Source: Mesorhizobium sp. WSM3859
GTDB taxonomy: Bacteria > Pseudomonadota > Alphaproteobacteria > Rhizobiales > Rhizobiaceae
Length of the DNA: 64,000 bases
Direction: 5' to 3'
NCBI RefSeq assembly: GCF_002295065.1
Contig: NZ_NSGG01000013.1
Span: forward strand, 1 to 64,000
Each line of letters begins with the position of its first letter. The stretch's first letter is position 1. The notes below the pieces were generated by a model. It was not told the DNA's origin. It did no database searches and was given only the letters and a program-made list of their open reading frames with translations. Shown here in pieces: positions 24,883-33,524 of the stretch. Position numbers and translations under genes: made by a program.

Positions 24883-25239
24883 GAGACCGCGCTCCTGCTA
24901 ATGCGTGCGGCGGCCAGAATCCTTTCCCGAGCCGGCTCTCGCCGGGCAAACGACACCACATGTACCGGGTGATTTAGGTCCGCCGCACGAAATATAGTTA
25001 TTTCTCGACTACAAATACCTTATGCGCTGACTCGGTGACAAGAGTCCCAAAGGCAACACCGATTCGGTTTTTACGGTTTTCCCCAACTTGCCGGCCTGCT
25101 CATGAGCCGGCGTGGCGTCGGGGCTTGCCACGCGCTTCTGCGTGACGTTTTCGTTGACTTCATGGCCGAAAAACATGATAAGCCGCAAAGGCCGCCGCAT
25201 TGGCGGCTTTTTTGATTTCCGGTTCCGGAGACGCATATA
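24883..25239. other. Divergent intergenic region gcrA / argD
   Basis: 357 bp without a protein gene. It contains inverted repeats GCCGGC-N10-GCCGGC (about 25099-25120) and CGTGGC..GCCACG (about 25121-25142), then the terminator-like hairpin at 25191-25213. These suggest a structured leader or a small RNA ending 27 bp before argD, but I do not recognise the family. Confidence 0.4.
25191..25213 (+). terminator. Terminator-like hairpin just upstream of argD
   Basis: GCCGCC-GCATT-GGCGGC followed by six T. It points toward argD and ends 27 bp before its start codon, so it would stop any transcript started further upstream: either a small RNA, or an argD leader with conditional read-through. Confidence 0.65.
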
Positions 25240-26439
25240 ATGAGCGGTTCGGCGCTTTACGAGACCTTTGCCCGCGCATCCCTGGCTTTCGACCGTGGGG
25301 AGGGGACCTGGCTGGTCACCGACAAGGGCGAGCGATATCTCGACTTCGCGGGCGGCATCGCCGTGAACTCGCTGGGCCACAGCCATCCGCATCTGGTCGC
25401 GGCGCTCACCGAACAGGCCGCCAAGCTCTGGCACGTTTCCAATCTCTACGAGATCCCGGAACAACGCCGGCTGGGCGAGCGGCTGGTCGATGCCACCTTT
25501 GCCGACAAGGTGTTCTTCACCAATTCGGGCGCCGAGGCGCTGGAATGCGCCATCAAGACGGCCAGGCGCTATCAGTTCGTCAAGGGCCATCCCGAGCGTT
25601 TTCGCATCATCACTTTCGAGGGCGCCTTCCACGGCCGCACGCTGGCGACGATCGCCGCCGGCGGCCAGTACAAATATCTCGAAGGCTTTGGCCCCAAGGT
25701 CGAGGGCTTCGACCAGGTGGCCTATGACGACATCGACGCCGCGGAAAAGGCGATCACGGCGGAGACCGGGGCCATCCTGATCGAACCGGTGCAGGGTGAG
25801 GGCGGCATACGCCCGGTGCCGACGCAATCGCTGAAGCGGCTGCGCCAGCTTTGCGACCAGCACGGCCTGCTTCTGATCTTCGACGAGGTCCAGTGCGGCA
25901 TCGGCCGCACCGGCAAGCTGTTCGCGCATGAATGGGCCGGCGTCACGCCCGACCTGATGGCGATCGCCAAGGGCATCGGCGGCGGTTTCCCGATGGGCGC
26001 CTGCCTTGCCACGGACGAGGCGGCGACCGGCATGACCGCCGGCGTGCACGGCACCACCTTCGGCGGCAATCCGCTGGCGATGGCGGTCGGCAATGCCGTG
26101 CTCGACGTGGTGCTGGCCGACGGCTTCCTCGAGGACGTGCAGCGCAAGGCGCTGTTGTTGAAACAGGGCCTTGCGGCGGTCGCGGACGAATTTCCCGAGG
26201 TCATCGAGGGCATCAGGGGAACTGGCCTGATGCTCGGCCTGAAATGCGCCATGCCCAACACCAAGGTGAACATGGCGCTGCGCGACCAGCACCTGCTCGT
26301 CGTGCCGGCGGGCGACAATGTGATCCGCCTCCTGCCGCCGCTCACCGTCACCGACGAGGAGATCGGCGAGGCGCTGAAGCGCATCCGTGGCGGCGCCAAG
26401 GGCCTGACCGACGCGATAGCAGCCGAAGCCGCGAAATAG
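25240..26439 (+). CDS. argD: Acetylornithine aminotransferase (class III PLP enzyme)
   Basis: 399 residues. PLP lysine is Lys244 in LMAIAKGIGGGFPMGA; other class III motifs are FTNSGAEALECAIKTAR, FHGRTLATIAAGGQYKY and IFDEVQCGIGRTGKLF. It converts N-acetylglutamate semialdehyde to N-acetylornithine in arginine synthesis and may also serve in lysine synthesis. It is followed after 16 bp by argF, which fixes the pathway. ATG 25240. Confidence 0.93.
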   Translation: MSGSALYETFARASLAFDRGEGTWLVTDKGERYLDFAGGIAVNSLGHSHPHLVAALTEQAAKLWHVSNLYEIPEQRRLGERLVDATFADKVFFTNSGAEALECAIKTARRYQFVKGHPERFRIITFEGAFHGRTLATIAAGGQYKYLEGFGPKVEGFDQVAYDDIDAAEKAITAETGAILIEPVQGEGGIRPVPTQSLKRLRQLCDQHGLLLIFDEVQCGIGRTGKLFAHEWAGVTPDLMAIAKGIGGGFPMGACLATDEAATGMTAGVHGTTFGGNPLAMAVGNAVLDVVLADGFLEDVQRKALLLKQGLAAVADEFPEVIEGIRGTGLMLGLKCAMPNTKVNMALRDQHLLVVPAGDNVIRLLPPLTVTDEEIGEALKRIRGGAKGLTDAIAAEAAK

Positions 26440-26455
26440 TTTCTGGAACCTGCCG

Positions 26456-27367
26456 ATGAGCGTCCGCCACTTCACCGATCTATCCGCCGTTTCGGCGGGC
26501 GACCTGCGCATCATGCTGGACGACGCGATGGCGCGAAAGACCCGGCTCAAGGCGGGCGAGCGCTCCAAACCGCTCGATGGCAAGGTGCTGGCCATGATCT
26601 TCGACAAGCCGTCGACACGCACGCGCGTGTCCTTCGACGTCGGCATGCGCCAGCTCGGCGGCGAGACGGTCATGCTGACCGGTACCGAGATGCAACTCGG
26701 ACGCTCCGAGACCATCGCCGACACGGCAAAAGTGCTGTCGCGCTATGTCGACGCCATCATGATCCGCACCACCTCCCACGACCGGCTGCTGGAGCTCACC
26801 GAGAACGCCACGGTTCCCGTCATCAACGGGCTGACCGACGACACGCATCCTTGCCAGATCATGGCCGACATCATGACCTTCGAGGAGCATCGCGGTCCGG
26901 TGGCCGGCAAGACATTTGCCTGGACCGGCGACGGCAACAATGTGCTGCACTCGCTGCTCGAAGCCTCGGCGCGGTTCCGTTTCAACTTGAATGTCGCGGT
27001 GCCGGAAGGCAGCGAGCCTTTCGAGAAATATGTCGACTGGTCTAAAGCCAATGGCGGCAAGGTCCGGTTTTCCAGGTCCGCCGAGGAAGCCGTCGACCAG
27101 GCCGATTGCGTCGTCACCGACAGCTGGGTCTCGATGGGCCAGGAGCACCGCGCCCGCGGTCACAACGTCTTCCTGCCCTATCAGGTCAACGCGGCGCTTA
27201 TGGCCAAGGCCAAGCCCGATGCGTTGTTCATGCACTGCCTGCCGGCGCATCGCGGCGAAGAGGTCACCGACGATGTGATCGACGGGCCGAATTCGGTGGT
27301 GTTCGACGAGGCCGAGAACCGGCTGCACGCCCAAAAGGCGGTGCTGGCTTGGTGCCTGGGCGCTTGA
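26456..27367 (+). CDS. argF: Ornithine carbamoyltransferase
   Basis: 303 residues, standard length. The carbamoyl-phosphate motif S-T-R-T-R is at residues 53-57 (FDKPSTRTRVSF); MQLGRSETIADTAKVL, DDTHPCQIMADIMT and FMHCLPAHRGEE are the ornithine and phosphate site motifs. It makes citrulline from ornithine and carbamoyl phosphate. It is co-transcribed with argD. Confidence 0.95.
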   Translation: MSVRHFTDLSAVSAGDLRIMLDDAMARKTRLKAGERSKPLDGKVLAMIFDKPSTRTRVSFDVGMRQLGGETVMLTGTEMQLGRSETIADTAKVLSRYVDAIMIRTTSHDRLLELTENATVPVINGLTDDTHPCQIMADIMTFEEHRGPVAGKTFAWTGDGNNVLHSLLEASARFRFNLNVAVPEGSEPFEKYVDWSKANGGKVRFSRSAEEAVDQADCVVTDSWVSMGQEHRARGHNVFLPYQVNAALMAKAKPDALFMHCLPAHRGEEVTDDVIDGPNSVVFDEAENRLHAQKAVLAWCLGA

Positions 27368-27514
27368 GAGGGGCGGACCTGCCCGCTTCCGGCCCGATCG
27401 GGGTCGACTTGATCCGGGGATATGTGATGCCTATCTGCGGGCCATCACGTAAATTGAACGCGCTTCGACGCATGCGGCTCACCGGGTTGCATGGCTGCGC
27501 CCCGGAGTTTTGTC

Positions 27515-28522
27515 ATGTTGGAAACCCAGACCTTGGCTGAGCATAAACCCCAACTCGGTGAATTCGGCTTCGCCGGCGACGACCACGTCGTGCCTTACGA
27601 GGTCGCGCCGCTCGATGTGCGCGGCCGCACCGTGCAGCTCGGGCCGATGCTCGACGCTATTTTGAGCCGCCACAATTATCCCGAGCCCGTGGCCCGCCTG
27701 CTGGCGGAAGCCTGCGTGCTTACAGTGCTGCTCGGCACCTCGCTGAAATTTGAAGGCAAGTTCATCCTGCAAACCCGCACCAACGGGCCGGTCGATATGC
27801 TGGTGGCTGATTTCACCACGCCGCATGCGCTGCGCGCCTATGCGCGCTTCGACGCCGACCGGCTGCAGGCTCTGACCGCCGCCGGCGAGACCTCGCAGCA
27901 GGCACTGCTCGGCAACGGCGTGCTGGCTCTGACCATCGACCAGGGCGCGCACACGCAGCGCTATCAGGGCATCGTCCAGCTCGACGGTACCTCGCTCGAG
28001 GACGCCGCGCGCACCTATTTCCGTCAGTCGGAGCAGATCCCGACCGATATCAAGATGTCGGTCGCCAAGCTGGTGACGCCCGGCCCCGCCGGCGCGCGCG
28101 AGCAGTGGCGGGCAGGCGGCATCCTGGCGCAGTTCCTGCCTCAGGCACCGGAGCGCATGCGCATTCCCGATATTTCGGGCGGCGACGGCGACGACCGCGA
28201 GCTGACGGACCACCCGGCCGACAATTCCTGGCAGGAATTGCTGGCGCTGCTCGGCACCATCGAGCCGACGGAGTTGATCGACCCGACGGTGGGCGCCGAG
28301 CGGCTGCTCTACCGGCTGTTCCACGAGCACGGCGTGCGCGTCTTCCGTAGCGTGCCGGTCGACGACCAATGCTCCTGCTCGCGCGAGAAGATCCACGGCA
28401 TCCTCCAGGGCTTCTCGGCCGAGGAGATCAAGGACTCGACCGAGGAGGGCGGCATCCATGTCGCCTGCGAGTTCTGCTCGACGCAATACGACTTCGACCC
28501 GGCCGAGTTCGCGGCGCAGTGA
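27515..28522 (+). CDS. hslO: Redox-regulated chaperone Hsp33
   Basis: 335 residues from ATG 27515 (GGAG seven bases before; an ATG at 27491 lacks a site). The C-terminal zinc/redox switch is intact: CSCS in VDDQCSCSREKIH and CEFC in HVACEFCSTQYDF, giving the C-x-C and C-x-x-C cysteines. It is a holdase activated by oxidative unfolding. The same argD-argF-hslO-apaG neighbourhood is, as I recall, common in Rhizobiales. Confidence 0.95.
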   Translation: MLETQTLAEHKPQLGEFGFAGDDHVVPYEVAPLDVRGRTVQLGPMLDAILSRHNYPEPVARLLAEACVLTVLLGTSLKFEGKFILQTRTNGPVDMLVADFTTPHALRAYARFDADRLQALTAAGETSQQALLGNGVLALTIDQGAHTQRYQGIVQLDGTSLEDAARTYFRQSEQIPTDIKMSVAKLVTPGPAGAREQWRAGGILAQFLPQAPERMRIPDISGGDGDDRELTDHPADNSWQELLALLGTIEPTELIDPTVGAERLLYRLFHEHGVRVFRSVPVDDQCSCSREKIHGILQGFSAEEIKDSTEEGGIHVACEFCSTQYDFDPAEFAAQ

Positions 28523-28530
28523 CGCCCGTT

Positions 28531-28711
28531 CCTTCTCCCCGTTCTACGGGGAGAAGGTTCCCGAAGGGCGGATGAGGGGCGGCGCGCCCAACGCAGGCGA
28601 TCATAGCGTCTGCCGTGGGCGCCGCTGTCGTGAGCCTCGACGAAATTCTCGGAAAGCTGGCGCTGCCCCTCATTGCCCTGCCGGGCATTTCTCCCCGTAA
28701 ACGGGGAGAAA
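28531..28711. repeat. Composite hairpin element between convergent hslO and apaG
   Basis: Two perfect hairpins flank the element: CCTTCTCCCCGT-TCT-ACGGGGAGAAGG (28531-28557) and TTTCTCCCCGT-AA-ACGGGGAGAAA (28688-28711). Next to them, inward, lie GAGGGGCGGCGCG and its rough complement GCGCTGCCCCTCAT. The same modules occur in reversed arrangement at 61943-62120. It probably acts as a bidirectional transcript end; its copies elsewhere are to be expected. Confidence 0.8.
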
Positions 28712-28722
28712 GAGCCAATCGT

Positions 28723-29115
28723 CTAATTCACCGTCCGCCTTGTCCCCGGCATGTCGAGCGAAAATGCCGGAATGGCGATGTCGAACGTCTCGCCGCGGCC
28801 GTTGCGCATCGTGTAGTGGCCGACCATGATGCCGGACGGTGTCGAGAGCGGGCAGCCTGACGTGTACTGATAGCTGTCGCCGGGATTGAGCTCCGGCTGG
28901 TCGCCGACGACGCCGGCGCCGCGCACCTCCTCGACACGGCCCTGGCCGTCGGTGATGTGCCAATAGCGCGACAAAAGCTGCACGAAATCGTCGGAGCGGT
29001 TGTCGATCGTCACCTGATAGCCCCAGACATAGCGGTTCTCCGACGGATCGGATCGATCCTCCAGATAGAAGGGCCTGACCAGCACTTCGATGTTGCGCGT
29101 CACGGCGCGATACAT
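28723..29115 (-). CDS. apaG: ApaG domain protein
   Basis: 130 residues, the family length, with the fibronectin-like motifs VWGYQVTIDNRSDDFVQLLS, RYWHITDGQGRVEEVRGAGV, GDSYQYTSGCPL and GIMVGHYTM. ApaG is linked to Co2+/Mg2+ resistance and diadenosine-polyphosphate metabolism in enterobacteria; its molecular role is not settled. It converges on hslO. Confidence 0.93.
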   Translation of the reverse strand: MYRAVTRNIEVLVRPFYLEDRSDPSENRYVWGYQVTIDNRSDDFVQLLSRYWHITDGQGRVEEVRGAGVVGDQPELNPGDSYQYTSGCPLSTPSGIMVGHYTMRNGRGETFDIAIPAFSLDMPGTRRTVN

Positions 29116-29218
29116 GGGCCACTCCAGTTGCCGCAGCGGAACATTTCGTCGCGCTTCGCTGTTAGACGCGCAGCACCGACCATCCTGCCAGCCTTGTAGC
29201 GCACGTGCCGAAAAACAA

Positions 29219-29234
29219 TGTCATTTAAGTGACA
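29219..29234. promoter_or_regulatory. Near-palindrome TGTCATTTAAGTGACA, candidate operator
   Basis: Arms TGTCA/TGACA around TTTAAG with one mismatched pair; a further ATGACA follows at 29237-29242. It lies about 100 bp upstream of the glycosyltransferase gene, between divergent apaG and that gene. No regulator is assigned. Confidence 0.35.
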
Positions 29235-29333
29235 CATGACAATGTTGGTGTGCACAAACCGTGCCGGGCGACTCGGGCGCTCTGTGACTGATGAAACGGC
29301 CGCGTTTGGCCTTTCGGGAGTGACCAGATCTCG

Positions 29334-30479
29334 ATGGAACTGACTATCGCAGCTGGCCTGGCTTCGTCAGCCCTTCTTCTCTCCAATCTCGCCAGCATCC
29401 TGCTCGCCGCGTCACGGCTGAGGCGGCGGTATGTCATTGCGCCGCCCGCCGCCGCGCGGCCGCCGGTCTCGATCATCGTGCCGTCTCGCGGTGTCGAGCC
29501 GTTCACCGAAGAGACCTTGCTGCGCGCCTTCTCGCTCGACTGGCCGCGCTACGAGCTGATCTTCTGCGTCGCGCATGCCGAGGACCCGGTGGTCAGGCTC
29601 ATCGATGCGGCGGTCGCACGCCACCCGAAGGTGGCGGCGCGACTCCTGGTCGGTGACGACCGTATCAGCGCCAATCCCAAGCTCAACAACTGCGTCAAGG
29701 GCTGGCAGGCGGCCAGGCACGATTGGGTGATCCTCGCCGATTCCAACGTGCTGATGCCGAGGGATTATGTCCAGCACCTGATGGCGGCATGGCGGCCGGA
29801 CACCGGCCTGGTCTGCTCGACGCCGATCGGCTCGCGGCCGGACGGCTTTTGGGCCGAAGTCGAATGTGCCTTCCTCAACACGTTGCAGGCGCGCTGGCAA
29901 TATGCCGGCGAGGCGATCGGCCTCGGCTTCGCCCAGGGCAAGAGCATGCTGTGGAACAAGCCGATGCTGGACGCCAATGGCGGCATCCAGGCCTTGGCGG
30001 CCGAGATCGCCGAGGACGCCGCCGCCACCAAGCTGGTCAACGGCCTGGGCTTGCGCGTCAATCTCGTCGCCTCGCCTTTCGAGCAGCCGCTCGGACAGCG
30101 CAGCTTCGCCGAGATCTGGTCGCGACAGACGCGCTGGGCGCGGCTGCGCCGGGTCACGTTCCCGCTGTTCTTCGCGCCGGAGATCCTGACGGGCGGCGCG
30201 GTGCCGCTGCTGCTGGCGCTGATTGCCGCGGCAAGCGCCGGCGTCAGCCTTCCCACCACGGCCTTGTGCGTGCTGGCGATTGCCTATCTGCCGGAATGCC
30301 TGCTGGCCTTGGCCAAGGGCTGGTACCTGTCGCTGCGCAGCATCACCGCGATGATCGTGCGCGACGTCATGCTGCCCGCCATCTGGGCGCGCGCCTGGTT
30401 CGGCGGCGCCGTCGAATGGCGGGGCAACGCCATGACTATTCACACCCGCGAGTTGACGGAGCTCGAGGAGATCGCCTGA
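29334..30479 (+). CDS. Ceramide glucosyltransferase-like GT21 family glycosyltransferase
   Basis: 381 residues. An N-terminal TM segment is followed by a GT-A domain: PVSIIVPSRGVEPFTEETLL, the DxD-like LADSNVLMP, and the processive-type RQTRWARLRR (Q-x-x-R-W). C-terminal TM segments lie at about 285-345. This layout is that of bacterial glucosylceramide/glycolipid synthases of the GT21 family, found in Agrobacterium and Mesorhizobium. It would glucosylate a lipid at the cytoplasmic face of the inner membrane. Substrate (ceramide or diacylglycerol) is not decided by the sequence. Confidence 0.82.
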   Translation: MELTIAAGLASSALLLSNLASILLAASRLRRRYVIAPPAAARPPVSIIVPSRGVEPFTEETLLRAFSLDWPRYELIFCVAHAEDPVVRLIDAAVARHPKVAARLLVGDDRISANPKLNNCVKGWQAARHDWVILADSNVLMPRDYVQHLMAAWRPDTGLVCSTPIGSRPDGFWAEVECAFLNTLQARWQYAGEAIGLGFAQGKSMLWNKPMLDANGGIQALAAEIAEDAAATKLVNGLGLRVNLVASPFEQPLGQRSFAEIWSRQTRWARLRRVTFPLFFAPEILTGGAVPLLLALIAAASAGVSLPTTALCVLAIAYLPECLLALAKGWYLSLRSITAMIVRDVMLPAIWARAWFGGAVEWRGNAMTIHTRELTELEEIA

Positions 30480-30496
30480 GGCGCGGTATTACAGGC

Positions 30497-31687
30497 TTAT
30501 CTGGCTGCCTTCAGCGCCTGCTCGATGTCCTCCAGCAGATCGTCGGTGTCTTCCAGACCGACGGAAAGCCGGAGTGTACCCGCTCCTATGCCGAGTTCGG
30601 CCCGTGCCTCGTCGCTCAGGTTCTTGTGCGTCGTCGTCGCCGGATGGGTGATCAGGCTCTTCGCGTCACCGAGATTGTTCGAGATCAGCACGATGTCGAG
30701 CGCGTTCTGGAAGGCGAAGGCCGCCTGCTTGCCGCCCTTGACGTCGAGGCAGATCAATGTCGAGCCGCCCGACATCTGCTTCTTGACGACATCGGCCTGC
30801 GGATGGTCGGCGCGGCCCGGATAGATGAGACGGGCGATCTCCGGCCGCCTGGCCAGGAAATCGGCGATCTTGCCGGCGCTCTCTGTCTGCTGGCGCACGC
30901 GCAGCGGCAGTGTCTCCAGGCCTTTGAGCAGCGTCCAGGCATTGAAGGGTGACAGGCTGGGGCCAGTGTGGCGGAAATAGTCGTGCAGGTTCTCGTCGAT
31001 CCATTTCTTATCCGACAGGATGACGCCGCCAAGGCAGCGGCCCTGGCCGTCTATATGCTTGGTCGCCGAATAGACCACGATATGGGCGCCGAGCTGCAGC
31101 GGCTTCTGCTGCAGCGGCGTGGCAAAGACGTTGTCGACGACCACGCGCGCGCCGATCGAGTTGGCAAGCTTGGCGACTGCGGCGATGTCGACCACTTCCA
31201 GCGTCGGATTGGTCGGGCTTTCCAGGAAGAACAGCTTGGTGTTCGGCCTGACCGCCTTTTCCCAGTTGGCGATGTCGGTGCCGTCAATCAGCGTCGACTG
31301 GATGCCGTAGCGCGGCGCCAGTGTCTCCACCACCCAACGACAGGAACCGAACAGGGCGCGCGCCGCAACGATGTGGTCGCCGGCTTTCACGCTGCAGAGG
31401 AGGGCGGCGGAAACGGCGGCCATGCCGGAGGCCGTGGCGCGCGCATCCTCGGCCCCTTCCAGCGCGCATATGCGCTTTTCGAACATGTCGACGGTCGGGT
31501 TGGCGTAGCGCGAATAGATGAAGCCCGGCTCCTCGCCCTTGAAGCGGGCTTCCGCCGCCTGCGCCGTCTCGTAGACATAGCCCTGCGTGAGATACATCGC
31601 CTCGGCCGTCTCGCCGAACTGGGAACGCAATGTTCCGCCATGCACGAGTGCCGTTTGAGGTTTCCAGTTGCGCTTCTTGGTGCTCAT
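30497..31687 (-). CDS. metZ: O-succinylhomoserine sulfhydrylase
   Basis: 396 residues from ATG 31687 (GGAAGCAGGG upstream; an ATG at 31705 would overlap the terminator). It is a Cys/Met-metabolism PLP enzyme: ATASGMAAVSAALLCSVKAG, the PLP lysine in VYSATKHIDGQGRCLGG (about 209), and SLSPFNAWTLLKGLETLPLR. It makes homocysteine directly from succinylhomoserine and sulfide. The SAM-II riboswitch and terminator in its leader support a methionine role and show feedback by SAM. Confidence 0.92.
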   Translation of the reverse strand: MSTKKRNWKPQTALVHGGTLRSQFGETAEAMYLTQGYVYETAQAAEARFKGEEPGFIYSRYANPTVDMFEKRICALEGAEDARATASGMAAVSAALLCSVKAGDHIVAARALFGSCRWVVETLAPRYGIQSTLIDGTDIANWEKAVRPNTKLFFLESPTNPTLEVVDIAAVAKLANSIGARVVVDNVFATPLQQKPLQLGAHIVVYSATKHIDGQGRCLGGVILSDKKWIDENLHDYFRHTGPSLSPFNAWTLLKGLETLPLRVRQQTESAGKIADFLARRPEIARLIYPGRADHPQADVVKKQMSGGSTLICLDVKGGKQAAFAFQNALDIVLISNNLGDAKSLITHPATTTHKNLSDEARAELGIGAGTLRLSVGLEDTDDLLEDIEQALKAAR

Positions 31688-31705
31688 AGCCCTGCTTCCA
31701 GACAC

Positions 31706-31735
31706 AAAAAAACCGGCCGCGAAGTCGCAACCGGT
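31706..31735 (-). terminator. Intrinsic terminator of the metZ riboswitch
   Basis: On the minus strand ACCGGTTGCG pairs with CGCGGCCGGT (two G-U pairs) around ACTT and runs into seven to eight T. It lies between the SAM-II aptamer and the metZ start codon, 19 bp from the ATG, as expected for a transcriptional off-switch. Confidence 0.85.
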
Positions 31736-31757
31736 CCATATAGCCTTGCGGCTCGAC

Positions 31758-31815
31758 GGTCCTTTAGCGACTTGTTTAACGTGGCTGCAAGCCGACCGGC
31801 CAAATCACCACGGGA
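31758..31815 (-). ncRNA. SAM-II riboswitch (metA motif)
   Basis: Read on the minus strand, the segment contains CGTGGTGATTTGGCCG, then CTTGCAGCCACGTTAAA and CAAGTCGCTAAAGGA. These blocks and their order are the consensus of the SAM-II (metA) aptamer, an H-type pseudoknot found mainly in Alphaproteobacteria before methionine genes. CGTGG pairs with CCACG to form P1, and the GCTAAA tail forms the pseudoknot and the SAM pocket. A terminator follows before metZ. Confidence 0.93.
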
Positions 31816-31937
31816 TAACGACCCTTTAAATGAGCGCCGCGCTTGCGTCAATTGCCGGCTTCATTAAGAGGTTTGTACCAGCCGGGCGGCAAGAGCCTGC
31901 TAAGATCCTCGCCCGGCCTTGTGAACGGAGCCAGCCT

Positions 31938-33032
31938 TTGCGGCAGACAGGCATTCTTCCGGATCAGGACATCGCGGCGTTGTTCGAGGCGAACGCGCTT
32001 AAGTCGCCGCGCGCGCTGGACACCAACCAGATCCAGCCGGCCAGCCTCGATCTCAGGCTCGGCGACAAGGCCTATCGCGTGCGCGCCTCCTTTCTGCCGG
32101 GTCCCGATCATCTGGTCGCCGACAAGCTCGAACGGCTGAAGCTGCACGAGATAGACCTCACCGGGGGCGCGGTGCTGGAAACCGGCTGCGTCTACATCGT
32201 GCCTTTGCTGGAAAGTCTGGCATTGCCGGCCGAGGTTTCGGCCTCGGCCAACCCGAAGAGCTCGACCGGCCGCCTCGACATCTTCACGCGGGTCATGACC
32301 GATCGCGGCCACGAGTTCGACAAGATCGCCGCCGGTTATCACGGGCCGCTCTATCTCGAAGTCAGCCCGCGCACCTTCCCGATTGTCGTGCGCGCCGGCT
32401 CGCGGCTGTCGCAGATCCGTTTCCGCATCGGCAATGCCGTGCTTTCGGAAAGCGAGTTGCGTGACCTTCACCGTGCCGAGATGCTGGTCGCCACCGAGCC
32501 ACCCAATATTTCCGGCGGCGGCATTGCGCTCTCCATCGACCTCGACGGCGACAAGGACGGGCTTGTCGGCTATCGCGGCAAGCATCACACCGGCCTTGTC
32601 GACGTCGACAAGCGCGCCGCGCAGGATGTCGTCGATTTCTGGGAGCCGATCTACAAGAGCGGCGCCGGCGAGATCGTGCTCGATCCTGACGAATTCTATA
32701 TCCTGGTCAGCCGCGAAGCGGTGCACGTGCCGCCGCTCTATGCCGCCGAGATGACGCCCTTCGATCCGCTGGTCGGCGAGTTCCGCGTCCACTATGCCGG
32801 CTTCTTCGATCCGGGCTTCGGCCACTCCGCCGCCGGCGGCAGCGGCAGCCGCGCGGTGCTCGAAGTGCGCAGCCACGAAGTGCCTTTCATCCTCGACCAC
32901 GGCCAGATCGTCGGCCGCCTCGTCTACGAGCACATGCTGAAGCGTCCGCAGGCGCTCTACGGCACCGATCTCGGCTCGAATTATCAGGCGCAGGGCCTCA
33001 AGCTCTCCAAGCATTTCCGCGCCGCGCGATGA
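31938..33032 (+). CDS. dcd: 2'-Deoxycytidine 5'-triphosphate deaminase, long form
   Basis: 364 residues from TTG 31938, with GGAG seven bases upstream; earlier in-frame starts lie in or next to the divergent riboswitch region. The sequence has NQIQPASLDLRLGDKAYRVR, SASANPKSSTGRLDIFTRVM and a second trimer-like half (GLVGYRGKHHTGLVDVDKR). It is about twice the length of E. coli Dcd, as in other rhizobia, and looks like a tandem-domain dUTPase/Dcd fold. It makes dUTP from dCTP for thymidylate synthesis. Confidence 0.88.
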   Translation: MRQTGILPDQDIAALFEANALKSPRALDTNQIQPASLDLRLGDKAYRVRASFLPGPDHLVADKLERLKLHEIDLTGGAVLETGCVYIVPLLESLALPAEVSASANPKSSTGRLDIFTRVMTDRGHEFDKIAAGYHGPLYLEVSPRTFPIVVRAGSRLSQIRFRIGNAVLSESELRDLHRAEMLVATEPPNISGGGIALSIDLDGDKDGLVGYRGKHHTGLVDVDKRAAQDVVDFWEPIYKSGAGEIVLDPDEFYILVSREAVHVPPLYAAEMTPFDPLVGEFRVHYAGFFDPGFGHSAAGGSGSRAVLEVRSHEVPFILDHGQIVGRLVYEHMLKRPQALYGTDLGSNYQAQGLKLSKHFRAAR

Positions 33033-33047
33033 TCCTCGCTGGCCCTG

Positions 33048-33500
33048 TCAGTGGCGAAAGAGATATTCTTCCGCCGCGCCGAGGCAGGCATGGAAATGGC
33101 CGATAAAGAGTAGCTCTCGAACGGTCAGACGCTTCCTGCCCCAAAATCCCTTGGTCTGCTTCGTTTCATCAAGCGGAGAGCTTGAGCCCGCGCCCAATGG
33201 GAACAGTTGCCTGTCGAGGCATCCAAGGACATGGGCTCTGGCGGAGTCGATGCCGCAAGCCTGGCCGCTGTCGTTCAGCGCGGTTGCGGGCAGCGCGGAT
33301 GTCATGCGATCCGCATTGCGCATGAGAAAGTCCGCCTGCGTCCTTGAGTATCCGGTGGCCAGAAGACGGCTCGACATTGCCGAACGGGCTTCACGGTAGG
33401 TTTTTGGATTGCATTTTCCGGCAGCGAAAGCGGTCGAGGAGGAGCAGGCGAGCGCCAGTACCAAGCCTGTGAACGCCAAACTCAGCCGGATGCGTTTCAT
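33048..33500 (-). CDS. Small secreted protein of unknown function
   Basis: 150 residues, ATG 33500 after GGGGGAG. A clear signal peptide (RLSLAFTGLVLALACSSSTA, cleavage after AFA). The mature part has four cysteines (GKCNPKTY, GQACGIDS, LGCLDRQL, HACLGAAE) that could form two disulfides. I recognise no family. It lies 24 bp upstream of nothing on its own strand except the gguC gene 25 bp away in the same direction, so it could be read from gguC. Confidence 0.7.
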   Translation of the reverse strand: MKRIRLSLAFTGLVLALACSSSTAFAAGKCNPKTYREARSAMSSRLLATGYSRTQADFLMRNADRMTSALPATALNDSGQACGIDSARAHVLGCLDRQLFPLGAGSSSPLDETKQTKGFWGRKRLTVRELLFIGHFHACLGAAEEYLFRH

Positions 33501-33524
33501 TTCTCCCCCAATCTCGATCCTGTC

